From positions 1-5,848 of the forward strand of contig SCSV01000095.1 in assembly GCA_004297555.1 (NCBI GenBank): a stretch of DNA of 5,848 nucleotides, written 5' to 3'. The stretch is from Salinibacterium sp. Its GTDB lineage: Bacteria; Actinomycetota; Actinomycetes; Actinomycetales; Microbacteriaceae. The notes beneath the pieces are model-generated. The model saw only the letters and a list, made by a program, of their open reading frames with translations, did no database searches and had not been told where the DNA came from. The translations under genes were made by a program, and so were the position numbers. Of this stretch, positions 5,436 through 5,848 are shown piece after piece (the first letter of the stretch is position 1; every line of letters starts with the position of its first letter).

Positions 5436-5848
5436 ATGTTTGAGAGATTTACGGACCGCGCTCGCCGCGTCGTGGTCTTGGCCCAGGAAGAGGCCAAGAT
5501 GCTCAACCACAACTACATCGGCACTGAGCACATCCTGCTTGGTCTGATTCACGAGGGCGAGGGCGTTGCGGCCAAGGCACTCGAGTCGCTCAATATTTCG
5601 CTGGATGCTGTGCGCGAGCAAGTGCAGGACATCATCGGCCAGGGCCAGCAGCAACCGACCGGGCACATCCCGTTCACTCCGCGTGCCAAGAAGGTGCTCG
5701 AGCTATCGCTGCGCGAGGCTTTGCAGCTCGGCCACAACTACATCGGCACGGAGCACATCCTGCTCGGCCTCATCCGCGAGGGCGAGGGCGTTGCCGCCCA
5801 AGTACTCGTCAAGCTCGGCGCTGACCTCAATCGGGTGCGCCAGCAAGT
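5436..5848 (+). CDS. clpC: ClpC, AAA+ unfoldase of the ClpCP protease, 3' end outside the window
   Basis: The first 137 residues of an expected ~830 are present; the frame runs off the end of the window. They begin MFERFTDRARRVVVLAQEEA, the hallmark start of actinobacterial ClpC/ClpC1, and form the N-terminal double-Clp domain that receives substrates and adaptors. The two internal repeats are at 25-47 and 100-122, each reading HNYIGTEHILLGLI then EGEGVAA. ClpC uses ATP to unfold proteins and feed them into ClpP1P2 in the cytoplasm, and in actinobacteria it is usually essential. The AAA+ Walker motifs lie beyond the window. Upstream is a predicted ClgR operator and a strong ribosome site. Its position shortly after lysS is conserved across actinobacteria. 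Confidence 0.98.
   Translation, partial: MFERFTDRARRVVVLAQEEAKMLNHNYIGTEHILLGLIHEGEGVAAKALESLNISLDAVREQVQDIIGQGQQQPTGHIPFTPRAKKVLELSLREALQLGHNYIGTEHILLGLIREGEGVAAQVLVKLGADLNRVRQQ
5508..5801 (+). repeat. Internal repeat pair in clpC (two Clp N-terminal motifs)
   Basis: Two 69-bp units, 5508-5576 and 5733-5801, encode the Clp N repeats and are also alike in DNA, with about nine differences by eye, mostly at third codon positions. The offset is 75 codons. The protein-level repeat is ancestral to the family; the DNA similarity follows from strong codon preference. Confidence 0.8.

Noticed and set aside
5424..5737. Minus-strand frames inside clpC
   Set aside because: Antisense shadows of the conserved ClpC N-domain.

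Overview
The window is high-GC DNA (roughly 65%) with strong G/C preference at third codon positions. It comes from an actinobacterium, most likely of the Microbacteriaceae. I infer this from the protein families, the GTG/TTG starts, leaderless-looking promoters and gene order, not from a marker gene. The order bPH2 membrane protein, DUF2520 protein, panC, lysS, clpC matches the conserved actinobacterial block that in Mycobacterium runs Rv3603c, panC, panD, coaX, lysS, lsr2, clpC. Here panD, coaX and lsr2 are not between those genes.

Layout. At 1-1422 is the 3' part of a three-domain bacterial-PH membrane protein (YdbT type). At 1419-2168 is a Rossmann/DUF2520 protein, and at 2165-3028 is pantothenate synthetase PanC. 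These three genes are joined by two ATGA stop/start overlaps and read as one translationally coupled unit. After a 43-nt G/C-rich gap comes lysS (3072-4583), class II lysyl-tRNA synthetase. It lacks a Shine-Dalgarno and has an extended-distance TANNNT just upstream, so it may be leaderless. Directly behind lysS lie three very small single-helix membrane ORFs (38, 32 and 59 codons), packed with a 4-nt overlap and then a 0-nt gap. A convergent gene on the minus strand (4982-5233) encodes an 83-aa single-pass membrane protein and ends 1 nt from the last small ORF. A divergent intergenic region (5234-5435) carries a good match to the ClgR operator. The window ends inside clpC (5436 onward), where both N-terminal Clp repeats are visible.

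How they fit together. PanC makes pantothenate from pantoate and beta-alanine. The DUF2520 protein, coupled to panC, is a plausible dinucleotide-dependent enzyme of the same pathway (a PanG-like ketopantoate reductase is the leading idea). LysS charges tRNA-Lys. ClpC is the AAA+ unfoldase of the ClpCP protease, and its predicted ClgR site fits the known proteolysis regulon of actinobacteria.

The least explained part is 4580-5435: four small membrane proteins occupying the place where lsr2 often sits. I see no mobile element, CRISPR array, rRNA or tRNA.
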